A stretch of 12,626 bases of DNA from Christensenella sp. UBA4626 (GTDB lineage Bacteria; Bacillota; Clostridia; Christensenellales; UBA1242). Position numbers and translations under genes: made by a program. The stretch's first letter is position 1; each line of letters opens with the position of its first letter. This document shows, one piece after another, positions 1 through 6,785 of the stretch. The stretch lies in assembly GCA_002406115.1 (NCBI GenBank), contig DHNC01000006.1:445-13070 (forward strand), written 5' to 3'. The notes under the pieces were generated by a model. That model was not told where the DNA came from, made no database searches, and was given only the letters and a program-made list of their open reading frames with translations.

Positions 1-628
<628 letters not shown>

Positions 629-759
629 AAAGAGCATATCTTTAAAGTCGACTTGATAACTTAAAGTTATCTTGAATAGTGTGAGTGAACATAACACTCG
701 TTAAAAAAATATGGGAACAAAAAACGTGATGTACCTTTAAGTTTAAGATATAAATACTA
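629..759 (+). other. 16S 3' trailer, no tRNA or 23S
   Basis: AT-rich transcribed spacer between the 16S end and a terminator. It holds two small hairpins: GATAACT/AGTTATC at 655-671, and GAGTG/CACTC at 683-699. I see no tRNA cloverleaf and no 23S 5' sequence. One strand of the 16S processing stem probably lies here, but its partner upstream of 16S is outside the window. Confidence 0.6.
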
Positions 760-800
760 AAAAGAACGAGATTAACCCTCTCGTTCTTTTTTTTGTTTTT
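760..800 (+). terminator. Intrinsic terminator ending the 16S transcript
   Basis: A perfect 11-bp stem (AAAAGAACGAG, 760-770, with CTCGTTCTTTT, 780-790) and a 9-base loop are followed by a T-rich tail (TTTTGTTTTTT). It is on the same strand as 16S and only about 130 bases downstream. This implies that the 16S transcript ends before any 23S gene. Confidence 0.9.
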
Positions 801-843
801 TTAGATAAATTGTGGTGAGTGATAGAAGATATTGAGATAAAGG

Positions 844-872
844 TTGACAAATTTGAAGTTGGAATTTATCAT
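844..872 (+). promoter_or_regulatory. Sigma-A-type promoter P1 for the 1024 gene
   Basis: TTGACA (844-849), a 17-base spacer and TATCAT (867-872): perfect -35, five of six bases at -10, optimal spacing. Start of transcription would be near 880, giving a leader of about 145 bases before the ATG at 1024. Confidence 0.6.
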
Positions 873-915
873 ATACTTAGATGGATACCTTTTAAAATCA
901 ACGTTTATGTCTGAA

Positions 916-946
916 TTGACTTTGTTTGCACTTAAAGATTTATAAT
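916..946 (+). promoter_or_regulatory. Possible second promoter P2 for the 1024 gene
   Basis: TTGACT (916-921) and a perfect TATAAT (941-946), but with a long 19-base spacer. It would be closer to the gene than P1. Weaker candidate because of the spacing. Confidence 0.35.
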
Positions 947-1023
947 TTTATGTTTTGATATAACTGGATTTGAAAGGTTAGTTTGGGATGTTGGCAATTT
1001 ATTTTTTTGGCGGAGGAGAGTTT

Positions 1024-1632
1024 ATGGACGAAAAAGAGCGAGAGAAGATGCTTGAAAATATCAAAAGGATGATGAAAAGAGAATTGGAAAGTTTGCCTCA
1101 ACTTGCTAAGGACAAAGTTCAGTTGTTTATAGACAGATGTGAAGCGAACCAGATGACCGATGAGGAGATTGCTGAGTGTTTGCTATATTTGCCGTCCAAA
1201 TATGCAAGAATGGTCTGCTATGAGATGACGGATTGCGGACAGGTGATAAAATTGCTGACAAAAATTTACACAAAAGATTTTGTGATTTTATGCAATAAGA
1301 CGAAAAAGAAAAATGTTGGATTGCCAACTCCGCAAGACTATTTGAAAGACTTTAAAAGCAAGGGGCTTTTGGAAAGATATGTTTCATTTGACGAGTTATA
1401 CAATATTTGCAACGGCTTGGGCATAAATTGTTATTTCCTTTTTGCAGGTCGTGACGTTGACAACAAATACTACAAACAATTAAAAACCTTGCATGATGAA
1501 CGTAGAAACACGAAATTTAGGACGGGTGAAGAAAGGATGATACAAAAACTTTTACCAAAATCGCTTGAAAAATGCCTAGATGTGCAGGCAGAAATTTTGG
1601 CAAACAAAACCGATGAAATGCTGACAAACTAA
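1024..1632 (+). CDS. Protein of unknown function, 202 aa
   Basis: I do not recognise this protein. The ATG at 1024 is chosen because GGAGG (1012-1016) lies 7 bases upstream; an in-frame ATG at 988 lacks such a site and would add a poor hydrophobic-glycine leader. The protein is charged and soluble-looking, with no signal peptide or membrane segment. The N-terminal half (about 1-90) looks helical and contains TDEEIAECLLYLPSKYAR at about 45-62. Residues 120-144 (VSFDELYNICNGLGINCYFL and following) resemble the last two helices of Cro/C1-type helix-turn-helix repressors, where a similar sFdeLxxIcxaLgv...yLlfG pattern is usual. The recognition-helix part is not evident, so a DNA-binding role is only a suggestion. 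It is monocistronic: own promoters upstream, bidirectional hairpin downstream. Confidence 0.8.
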   Translation: MDEKEREKMLENIKRMMKRELESLPQLAKDKVQLFIDRCEANQMTDEEIAECLLYLPSKYARMVCYEMTDCGQVIKLLTKIYTKDFVILCNKTKKKNVGLPTPQDYLKDFKSKGLLERYVSFDELYNICNGLGINCYFLFAGRDVDNKYYKQLKTLHDERRNTKFRTGEERMIQKLLPKSLEKCLDVQAEILANKTDEMLTN

Positions 1633-1718
1633 TGACAATTTGAAGTGATATAAACACAAGCAATTTATTTCACGATGCTTATAAATTTTGATTGTCGTAT
1701 TTATGTTGTGTTTACAAT

Positions 1719-1768
1719 AAAAAAACACCCCACTTTAAGCCTTTTGGTTTAATAGTGGAGTGTTTTTT
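1719..1768. terminator. Bidirectional terminator between convergent genes
   Basis: Hairpin with arms around 1725-1741 and 1746-1763 and a TTTT loop (1742-1745). The CACCCCACT/AGTGGAGTG stem has one C-A mismatch and one bulged T. A-rich on its left and T-rich on its right (T1763-1768), it can stop transcription from the 1024 gene on + and from the 1775-2293 gene on -. Confidence 0.85.
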
Positions 1769-1774
1769 ACTAAA

Positions 1775-2293
1775 TTAAAGGGTGTTGGGGGTTTGTGTGT
1801 CAGACAATTCGTCAATAACACCTTGCAATTGTTTATCGTGGATTTTGTCAATTGCTTCTAGCAATTTTGCTTTGTTGCAGCCCCTTATTTTCAAAAACTT
1901 TTTGATATAATGTGTGCTTTGTGATTTGATGCCGCTGTTGATGATGTAATTTTCGATTGCTTGAATGTCGGCAAATTTCACGTCCCTTGCAAATTCATAA
2001 GCGTAATGTGGGTCGTTCATATCTAAAACGGCTTTTTGAAGTTTTTGAGTGTTGATTTTGTCAAGTTTCTTGCAATCGCAGGCAAAATAATATGCAAATT
2101 CAGCGTCGTTGTAGGCAATAATACGTTCGCACGCTTGGTCAATATCCGCACCTTTTACTGTTTGAACATATTTCAAAATTTCAGCATAACTGCATTTTTG
2201 ATAAACAAGTGCCTCTAATTCCTCAAATTTTTCAGTTCTGCCACGTTTTGAAAATTCGTTGTTGGCAACTTTGCAAATATAATTTATATCCAT
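1775..2293 (-). CDS. Helical-repeat protein of unknown function, 172 aa
   Basis: I do not recognise a named family. AAGGAG lies 5 bases before the ATG. From about residue 46 the sequence shows four degenerate repeats, starting at V46 (VKGAD), C74 (CKKLD), V105 (VKFAD) and I136 (IRGCN), with spacings of 28, 31 and 31. Two of them contain the pattern ND..[FY]AY.FA.D (NDAEFAYYFACD and NDPHYAYEFARD). This looks like an all-helical repeat protein, perhaps a small alpha-solenoid for protein binding. There is no signal peptide and no membrane segment. It has its own good promoter, lies 79 bases downstream of sigE on the same strand, and may also receive read-through because no T-run terminator follows sigE. 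A link to sporulation is only positional. Confidence 0.82.
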   Translation of the reverse strand: MDINYICKVANNEFSKRGRTEKFEELEALVYQKCSYAEILKYVQTVKGADIDQACERIIAYNDAEFAYYFACDCKKLDKINTQKLQKAVLDMNDPHYAYEFARDVKFADIQAIENYIINSGIKSQSTHYIKKFLKIRGCNKAKLLEAIDKIHDKQLQGVIDELSDTQTPNTL

Positions 2294-2315
2294 TTTTGCT
2301 CCTTAAAATGCTGAT

Positions 2316-2344
2316 ATAGTACAACAAAAATGCTAGTTTGTCAA
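2316..2344 (-). promoter_or_regulatory. Sigma-A-type promoter for the helical-repeat gene
   Basis: On the minus strand, TTGACA (2344-2339), a 17-base spacer and TACTAT (2321-2316) stand about 22 bases before the ATG, followed by AAGGAG. The -35 is perfect, the -10 matches four of six. Confidence 0.55.
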
Positions 2345-2372
2345 TATATTGTCGCACATTTAAGCATCAAAC

Positions 2373-3125
2373 TCACTTGTTGTTTAGCATCTGATGTTGA
2401 AGTTTGTTCAATATCTTTTTTTCCAATCTAGAAATGTAACTTTGTGAAATGTTCATGCTGTCAGCAACTTCTTTTTGCGTTTGCTCCTCAAAGCCGTTCA
2501 GTCCATAGCGCATACACATAATTTGCCTCTCTCGGTCGTTTAAAGTGTTTACGCATTGCATCAAAAACACCTTTTCGCTTTCGAGTTCGATGTTTTCGTA
2601 ACTAGGTTTGGGGTCGGGTATAGTTTCGCCCAATGTCAGATTGTTGCCTTCATCATCACCTGCGAGGATATCATCCAAACTCATGTCATTCACGCTCTTA
2701 TTTATTTTCCTCAGATGCATCAATATCTCATTTTCAATGCACCTGCTTGCATATGTGGCAAGTTTAATGTTCTTGTCCAGTTTGTAACTGTCGACCGCTT
2801 TTATAAGACCGATTGAGCCAACCGAAACCAAATCCTCTAAATTGAGTTTTTTGCTTTCAAAACGCTTTGCAATGTACATAACCAAACGTAAATTGTGCTC
2901 GATAAGTTTGGATTTTGCGTTGAGGTCGTGATTATCTTGAAAAGCCCTCACCAAATCTTGTTCGGCGGTGATGTCCAACGGCTCGGGCAGACTTTCGGCG
3001 GTAAAAATATAGTTTACAAGGCTTTCCGGATGCAAAAAATCTGTTTTAAAAATCCTCAAATACAATCTTTTGAAAAACATCTTGATTTTTGCCATTGCTG
3101 ATTTAATTTTTTGTTTAAATTTCAT
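2373..3125 (-). CDS. sigE: RNA polymerase sporulation sigma factor sigma-E (pro-form)
   Basis: Mother-cell sigma factor made as an inactive membrane-associated precursor. Residues 1-45 are a basic/hydrophobic pro-sequence (MKFKQKIKSAMAKIKMFFKR...). The segment VNYIFTAESLPEPL (37-50) aligns with the region in Bacillus pro-sigma-E where SpoIIGA cleaves, just ahead of the LPPPL motif. Region 2 spans about 75-140, with LIEHNLRLVMYIAKRFE, NLEDLVSVGSIGLIKAV and KLATYASRCIENEILMHLR. Region 4 spans about 185-245, with LNDRERQIMCMRYGL and the helix-turn-helix QKEVADSMNISQSYISRLEK. The length (250 aa) fits the family. The start is supported by AAGGAG 5 bases upstream. It follows spoIIGA by 21 bases in the same operon, so enzyme and substrate are made together. 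Sigma-G, often the next gene in the same direction, is here divergent. Confidence 0.97.
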   Translation of the reverse strand: MKFKQKIKSAMAKIKMFFKRLYLRIFKTDFLHPESLVNYIFTAESLPEPLDITAEQDLVRAFQDNHDLNAKSKLIEHNLRLVMYIAKRFESKKLNLEDLVSVGSIGLIKAVDSYKLDKNIKLATYASRCIENEILMHLRKINKSVNDMSLDDILAGDDEGNNLTLGETIPDPKPSYENIELESEKVFLMQCVNTLNDRERQIMCMRYGLNGFEEQTQKEVADSMNISQSYISRLEKKILNKLQHQMLNNK

Positions 3126-3146
3126 AATATCTCCTTTTTAAATTTA

Positions 3147-3956
3147 TTAAAGAAATGCCGGTGAAATCAAAGCCTGATATCCAGTTTTGTCAAATTTATC
3201 CACGCAATTTACGGCGACAAGCGGCTTTTCAATCTGTTTTAATTTGCCGTTTATTTTTATCTTTAAAAGGTCCAATTCAAAGATTTTAAGGTTGTTTTTG
3301 CCCGTTATTGTGGAGGTTTGGATATGTTCGGACGAATTTAGGATATATTCAACATAATTTTGTTTGCTCAACTTTAAATAACTGCTAAGGTCCAATATAA
3401 GCACAGGTTTTCCATTTAAATTTAGCATATTGCCAGTATCCAAAAAGGCGTTGATGTTTACAGTGTGATTTTGTAGTTTCAACGTTATAGGATAGACCAA
3501 ATTGTTGATTTGTAGTTTGAACTTTATATGTTTTGCGATTGCTTCAAACAGATATGTAAAGCCGATACATGAGGCAACAATAAGCCACATATTCACCTTA
3601 CTGGCAACAATCACGCCAAAAGATGTCATTTTCTGGCTTGTGCCAAAACTTAGCGTCACGCCGCACAAGGCAAAAGAATAGGCATACAAAAGCAAAATTT
3701 GGGCAATAAATTGTTTAAAATTAGATTTAAAACACAGTTTAAGCATAACAACAAATCCCACAAATTTAACGATATTTATAAGCAAATTATTATGCAAAAT
3801 GCCAGTAGAAATTGCATTTATTCCGGCATAGATAAGGCTGGACACGTAAAGCAAAAAGAAACTTGTTTTGGATTTTGTTGTGACCTGCACCAAACGTAGT
3901 AGGCAGAAATTTATCAGCATATTTTGAAACAAAAAATCTTCAATATAAACTTGCAT
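3147..3956 (-). CDS. spoIIGA: Sporulation sigma-E factor-processing peptidase SpoIIGA
   Basis: Membrane-embedded aspartic protease that removes the sigma-E pro-sequence after asymmetric division. The N-terminal half (about 5-140) holds several hydrophobic segments. The C-terminal domain carries the catalytic motif FLDTGNMLNL (171-180, DTGN at 173-176) and ends with YQALISPAFL, matching the family's final motif. I chose the ATG at 3956 (269 aa) because MQVYIEDFLFQNMLINF aligns with the Bacillus start MKIYLD...LNF. The frame opens further upstream to an ATG at 4037, but that extension has no family resemblance and would overlap the promoter region. No Shine-Dalgarno sequence precedes the 3956 ATG. 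Instead a TATACT hexamer ends 6 bases before it, which suggests a leaderless or very short-leader message. First gene of spoIIGA-sigE, divergent from sigG. Confidence 0.93.
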   Translation of the reverse strand: MQVYIEDFLFQNMLINFCLLRLVQVTTKSKTSFFLLYVSSLIYAGINAISTGILHNNLLINIVKFVGFVVMLKLCFKSNFKQFIAQILLLYAYSFALCGVTLSFGTSQKMTSFGVIVASKVNMWLIVASCIGFTYLFEAIAKHIKFKLQINNLVYPITLKLQNHTVNINAFLDTGNMLNLNGKPVLILDLSSYLKLSKQNYVEYILNSSEHIQTSTITGKNNLKIFELDLLKIKINGKLKQIEKPLVAVNCVDKFDKTGYQALISPAFL

Positions 3957-3962
3957 AAAAAG

Positions 3963-3996
3963 AGTATAATTCACAATTTGCGTTAGTGTTTGGCAG
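3963..3996 (-). promoter_or_regulatory. Candidate spoIIG promoter with 22-bp spacing
   Basis: On the minus strand, CTGCCA (3996-3991) is a 4/6 match to TTGACA and TATACT (3968-3963) a 5/6 match to TATAAT. They are separated by 22 bases. The Bacillus subtilis spoIIG promoter, activated by phosphorylated Spo0A with sigma-A, is known for the same abnormal 22-bp spacing. The -35 match is weak, so this rests mainly on the -10, the spacing and the gene it serves. Transcription would start at or next to the spoIIGA ATG. Confidence 0.45.
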
Positions 3997-4019
3997 TTTA
4001 ATCGGTTTTGTTGAGCAAA

Positions 4020-4029
4020 TTTGTCGAAA
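4020..4029 (+). promoter_or_regulatory. Spo0A box (TTTGTCGAAA) between spoIIGA and sigG
   Basis: TTTGTCGAAA contains the 0A-box core TGTCGAA (4022-4028) in the intergenic region of spoIIGA and sigG, about 70 bases upstream of the proposed spoIIGA start. In known spore formers Spo0A~P directly activates spoIIGA-sigE. The match is direct; function is inferred. The 7-base core is expected about once or twice by chance in a window this size. Confidence 0.55.
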
Positions 4030-4105
4030 GGTAACATATTTTAACAAATTTAATTTTGCCAGAATAATTTTAAAACTGTTTTGCCACAATAGATTTGAGG
4101 TGGAT

Positions 4106-4876
4106 ATGTCTAGACGAGTTTATATTTGTGGGGTTGACACTTCAAGTTTGCCAAAAATCACAAATCAACAATCAATGGAATTGCTGCAACGCATCAAATC
4201 TGGTGATGAAAACGCAAAAGATTATTATATCTATTGCAACATGAGGCTTGTCCTTTCGATAGCACAAAGGTTTGTCGGCAGCAAAGAAAATATGGACGAC
4301 ATTTTTCAGGTTGGCTGTGTCGGACTTATGAAAGCAATCGACAATTTTGATGTGACACTAAACGTGCAATTTTCAACCTATGCGGTGCCGATGATTATTG
4401 GCGAAATTAAACGCTTTTTGCGTGATTCTTCCGCAATGCGTGTCAGCAGAAGCCTCAGAGATACCGCTTATCAGGTGATGAAAAGCAAGGAAAAATTGCA
4501 ACAAGACCGAGCGGACGAAGTGGGAATCGAAGAGGTTGCAACTGACCTAAATTTGACAATTCGAGAGGTTTACGACGCCATTGATGCAATCAGTTCGCCG
4601 TTGTCGCTAGATGATGCGCTGATGAGCGAGAGTGACGAGGAAATGAAGTTGAGCGACCAAATTGCGGACACCGAGCATTCTATCGACAAGTGGATAGACC
4701 ACACCGATTTGCTTGATGCAATAAAACTTTTGGACGATAGAGAAAAAGAGATTTTGAATTTGAGATATTTTATCGGAAAAACTCAAATGGAAGTTAGTGA
4801 CCAAGTTGGCATTTCGCAAGCGCAGGTCAGCCGACTTGAAAAAAATGCTTTGGAGCACATCCGCAAAAGTCTTTAA
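4106..4876 (+). CDS. sigG: RNA polymerase sporulation sigma factor sigma-G
   Basis: Late forespore-specific sigma factor. The N-terminal signature VYICGVDTSSLPKI (5-18) is characteristic of sigma-G and distinguishes it from sigma-F. Region 2 covers about 40-107, with MRLVLSIAQRF, DDIFQVGCVGLMKAIDNFD and FSTYAVPMIIGEIKRFLRD. Region 3 follows (VSRSLRDTAYQVM, 113-125). Region 4 covers about 200-252, with DDREKEILNLRYFIGKTQME and VGISQAQVSRLEK. The length of 256 aa from the ATG at 4106 is normal. That start is preferred over the upstream extension to 3986 because GAGGT (4097-4101) lies 4 bases before it and the protein then begins exactly as family members do. It is monocistronic, closed by a terminator at 4912-4946, and divergent from spoIIGA-sigE instead of following sigE. 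Confidence 0.96.
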   Translation: MSRRVYICGVDTSSLPKITNQQSMELLQRIKSGDENAKDYYIYCNMRLVLSIAQRFVGSKENMDDIFQVGCVGLMKAIDNFDVTLNVQFSTYAVPMIIGEIKRFLRDSSAMRVSRSLRDTAYQVMKSKEKLQQDRADEVGIEEVATDLNLTIREVYDAIDAISSPLSLDDALMSESDEEMKLSDQIADTEHSIDKWIDHTDLLDAIKLLDDREKEILNLRYFIGKTQMEVSDQVGISQAQVSRLEKNALEHIRKSL

Positions 4877-4911
4877 GCGGAAAATTTAACTAAATATCTG
4901 TGGTAAAATTG

Positions 4912-4946
4912 GGATTTCGACATTTATTTGCTGAAATCCTTTTTTT
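4912..4946 (+). terminator. Intrinsic terminator after sigG
   Basis: A 7-bp stem GGATTTC (4912-4918) / GAAATCC (4933-4939) with a 14-base loop is followed by seven T residues (4940-4946), 36 bases after the sigG stop. Confidence 0.75.
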
Positions 4947-5023
4947 GTGTCAATTTAACATAAAAAAGTCTGTCATTTTTCGCTGTTTTGCCCAGTATGT
5001 TGTGTTATATTAGGAAGGTATTC

Positions 5024-5788
5024 GTGAAAAAGAAATTTTTAAAACTTTGGATATTTCCAGTTTTGGCAACGTTGGTTTTGATTTCTGGCGTAGTGTTAAA
5101 TTACACAAACATCTTGCCAGTTTCTGCAACTTATTTTGCTTCTGGACGCAGGCTGCCAATCTATGGGGTCAAAACAGATGAAAACAAAATTTCAATCTCG
5201 TTTGACGCTGCCTGGGGAGCAGATAAGACCAGCGAAATCATGGATATTTGCGATAGTTATGGCATAAAAGCGACCTTCTTCTTGGTTGGCTTTTGGGTTG
5301 AAAAATATCCAGAAAAGGTTAAAGAAATTTACAATCGTGGTTTTGAAATTGGCATCCACAGCAACACTCATCCGGATATGACAAAACTCAGCAAAACCCA
5401 AATCAGGGAAGAGTTAAGCACAAATATGCAGATGATACAGCAAATCACGGGCGAAACGCCAAAACTGTTCAGACCACCTTACGGATATTACAACAATAAC
5501 CTTTTGGAGGTTTGCGACGAACTGAAATTGAGTTGCATTGAGTGGAGCGTGGACAGTTTGGATTGGAAAGGGCTTTCTGCAAGCCAGTTATCCGCAAGGG
5601 TCGTTGGCAAGGCAAAGGCAGGCGACATTGTGCTTTTCCACAATAATTCAGACCACATAACCACTGGGCTTAAAATGGTGTTGGAAAGTTTTAAATACAA
5701 AAAACTTGAAGTGGTGCCGATTGGACAATTGATTTATTATAGCGATTTCACAATAAATTCACAAGGGATACAAATAAAAAAGGGGTAG
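5024..5788 (+). CDS. PdaB-like polysaccharide deacetylase, probably spore cortex
   Basis: Carbohydrate esterase family 4 (NodB-fold) enzyme, membrane-anchored and outward-facing. I chose GTG 5024 (254 aa) because AGGAAGG (5012-5018) lies 5 bases upstream. Residues 1-8 are basic and 9-26 form a single hydrophobic anchor or signal. The catalytic domain shows all five motifs: SFDAAWG (59-65, metal/acid Asp61), HSNTH (112-116), RPPYG (150-154), SVDSLDW (175-181) and IVLFHN (202-207, His206). The FDxxWG form of motif 1 is typical of the sporulation protein PdaB group. Unlike B. subtilis PdaB, whose metal-binding His pair is degenerate as I recall it, this copy keeps HxxxH and is probably catalytically competent. 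It lies just downstream of sigG and is coupled to the next gene, whose ribosome binding site overlaps its stop codon. A cortex or spore-wall role fits; a vegetative peptidoglycan or chitin-type deacetylase remains possible. Confidence 0.9.
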   Translation: MKKKFLKLWIFPVLATLVLISGVVLNYTNILPVSATYFASGRRLPIYGVKTDENKISISFDAAWGADKTSEIMDICDSYGIKATFFLVGFWVEKYPEKVKEIYNRGFEIGIHSNTHPDMTKLSKTQIREELSTNMQMIQQITGETPKLFRPPYGYYNNNLLEVCDELKLSCIEWSVDSLDWKGLSASQLSARVVGKAKAGDIVLFHNNSDHITTGLKMVLESFKYKKLEVVPIGQLIYYSDFTINSQGIQIKKG

Positions 5789-5797
5789 GAGAAACAA

Positions 5798-6466
5798 ATG
5801 AATTACGAAACAATGGATAACAAGGGATTGGACGCAACAAAAATTTTTGAAAACAACAAGGTGTTTTTGCAAGGTGTTGTTGAAACTGAACCAGCATACA
5901 ATCACACCGCTTTTGACGAAAAGTTTTATACTTTCAATTTAAAAGTGGCAAGATTGAGCGGTCAATTTGACATTTTGCCAATCAATATTTCCTCACACAT
6001 GAGCGGCTTTGAACAGATAAAAGTTGGTGCGGAAATCGCTTTGGTTGGACAATTCAGAAGCCACAATATGCTGGACGACCAAAACAAAAGCCGTTTAATT
6101 CTTTCTGTGTTTTGCAAAGAGTTGTGTGCGCTCGATTTCAACGCCAATCCAAACGTGATTGAAATGAGCGGATATATTTGCAAAAATCCTATTTTCCGTG
6201 TTACGCCATTCAATCGCCAAATTTGTGATGTCTTGCTGGCAGTAAACAGGCAGTACAATAAGTCGGATTATATCCCTTGCATTTGCTGGGGTAGAAATGC
6301 GGAATTTGTCAGTGCAATGCCGGTTGGGGCAAAGGTTACAATCACGGGACGTATTCAATCAAGAGAGTACAACAAGGTTGTTGAGGGCAGCGCAACTCCT
6401 ATAAAAAAGACCGCTTATGAAGTGTCCGTAAACAGGGTTATTGAAGAAAATCAACTTGAAATTTAA
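5798..6466 (+). CDS. Single-stranded DNA-binding protein with two OB folds
   Basis: The 222-aa protein contains two SSB-type OB-fold halves. The first spans about residues 20-112 (VFLQGVVETEP, FYTFNLKVARLSGQFDILP, EIALVGQFRSHN). The second spans about 118-214 (NVIEMSGYICKNPIFR, ICDVLLAVNRQYNKSDYIPC, VTITGRIQSREY, TAYEVSVNRV). The second half carries the stronger SSB motifs. This double-OB arrangement is found in an SSB-like family common in Clostridia. It lacks the acidic DDDLPF-type tail that canonical SSB uses to recruit partners, so it may be a specialised paralogue. AGGAG (5787-5791) lies 6 bases before the ATG and overlaps the upstream stop, so it is translationally coupled to the deacetylase gene. 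A terminator overlaps its stop codon. Confidence 0.88.
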   Translation: MNYETMDNKGLDATKIFENNKVFLQGVVETEPAYNHTAFDEKFYTFNLKVARLSGQFDILPINISSHMSGFEQIKVGAEIALVGQFRSHNMLDDQNKSRLILSVFCKELCALDFNANPNVIEMSGYICKNPIFRVTPFNRQICDVLLAVNRQYNKSDYIPCICWGRNAEFVSAMPVGAKVTITGRIQSREYNKVVEGSATPIKKTAYEVSVNRVIEENQLEI

Positions 6467-6490
6467 TTGGGTGAAAGCCCAATTTTTTTT
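6465..6490 (+). terminator. Intrinsic terminator closing the deacetylase-SSB operon
   Basis: AATTGGG (6465-6471) pairs with CCCAATT (6478-6484), extended by one T-G pair and capped by a GAAA tetraloop, then a run of T (6483-6490). It overlaps the stop codon of the SSB gene. Confidence 0.85.
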
Positions 6491-6553
6491 TAAAAATTGT
6501 TTGAATATTTTAAAATCTATATCTCTTAAATTTTTAAAAATTTTATTCTGAAT

Positions 6554-6582
6554 TTGACAAGCGAATTGCGTAGTGATAAAAT
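6554..6582 (+). promoter_or_regulatory. Strong sigma-A-type promoter far upstream of the regulator
   Basis: Perfect TTGACA (6554-6559), 17-base spacer and TAAAAT (6577-6582, 5/6). Transcription would begin near 6589, about 250 bases before the next start codon. No ORF and no clear terminator follow before 6839, so it drives either a long leader for the regulator gene or an unrecognised small RNA. Confidence 0.55.
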
Positions 6583-6670
6583 AAAAATAATTGGCGGATT
6601 TGTGTTTTTACTTTGCTTGATTTTGTTGGTTAAAAAAAAATCGGCTCTTTAAAAATAAAAAATAAAAAAG

Positions 6671-6700
6671 CAACTAATTTTAAATGTTTTTGTAAAAAAT
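6671..6700 (+). repeat. Direct repeat, copy 1
   Basis: Begins CAACTAATTTTAA (6671-6683) and continues to TTTTTGTAAAAAAT (6687-6700). The same two blocks recur 72 bases downstream. Identity between copies is perfect in the first 13 bases and in the TTTTTGTAAAAAA block, with a few changes between them. Confidence 0.7.
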
Positions 6701-6728
6701 AAAACAAATGTTCGATAAAAAATGTCAA

Positions 6729-6740
6729 TTTTGTCGAAAA
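6729..6740 (+). promoter_or_regulatory. Perfect Spo0A-box-like site upstream of the phage regulator
   Basis: TTTTGTCGAAAA matches the 0A-box consensus (core TGTCGAA at 6732-6738) in the non-coding region between the two direct-repeat copies. A weaker core-like TGTCAAT starts 9 bases earlier, at 6723. Its centre is about 85 bases upstream of the start expected from the 6786-6814 promoter. The match is direct; binding is inferred. Confidence 0.45.
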
Positions 6741-6742
6741 TT

Positions 6743-6773
6743 CAACTAATTTTAAGGTATTTTTGTAAAAAAA
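6743..6773 (+). repeat. Direct repeat, copy 2
   Basis: CAACTAATTTTAA (6743-6755) followed by TTTTTGTAAAAAAA (from 6759), repeating the copy at 6671-6700. It lies immediately upstream of the promoter at 6786 and extends into TGTCAG, which is nearly repeated in the terminase upstream region. Confidence 0.7.
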
Positions 6774-6785
6774 TGTCAGATATCC

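Noticed and set aside
635..753. Imperfect pairing of ATATCTTTAAAG-like sequence after 16S with CTTTAA...AAGATAT near 735-752.
   Set aside because: Needs a four-base bulge and is AT-only; not convincing as an rRNA-processing stem.
988..1023. Upstream ATG extension of the unknown 1024 gene.
   Set aside because: No ribosome binding site, whereas GGAGG is ideally placed for the ATG at 1024, and it would lie inside the extension.
3957..4037. N-terminal extension of SpoIIGA to the ATG at 4037.
   Set aside because: The extra 27 residues have no family resemblance, no Shine-Dalgarno precedes them, and they would cover the promoter and 0A box region.
4062..4091. GAATA, 18 bases, CACAATA: close to the sigma-F/sigma-G promoter pattern upstream of sigG, which would give autoregulation.
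   Set aside because: The implied start (about 4098) falls inside the ribosome binding site of sigG, which would remove it from the message.
4916..4922. TTCGACA, the reverse complement of the Spo0A core TGTCGAA, upstream of the deacetylase gene.
   Set aside because: It overlaps the stem and loop of the sigG terminator, so a regulatory role is doubtful; one chance match is expected in this length.
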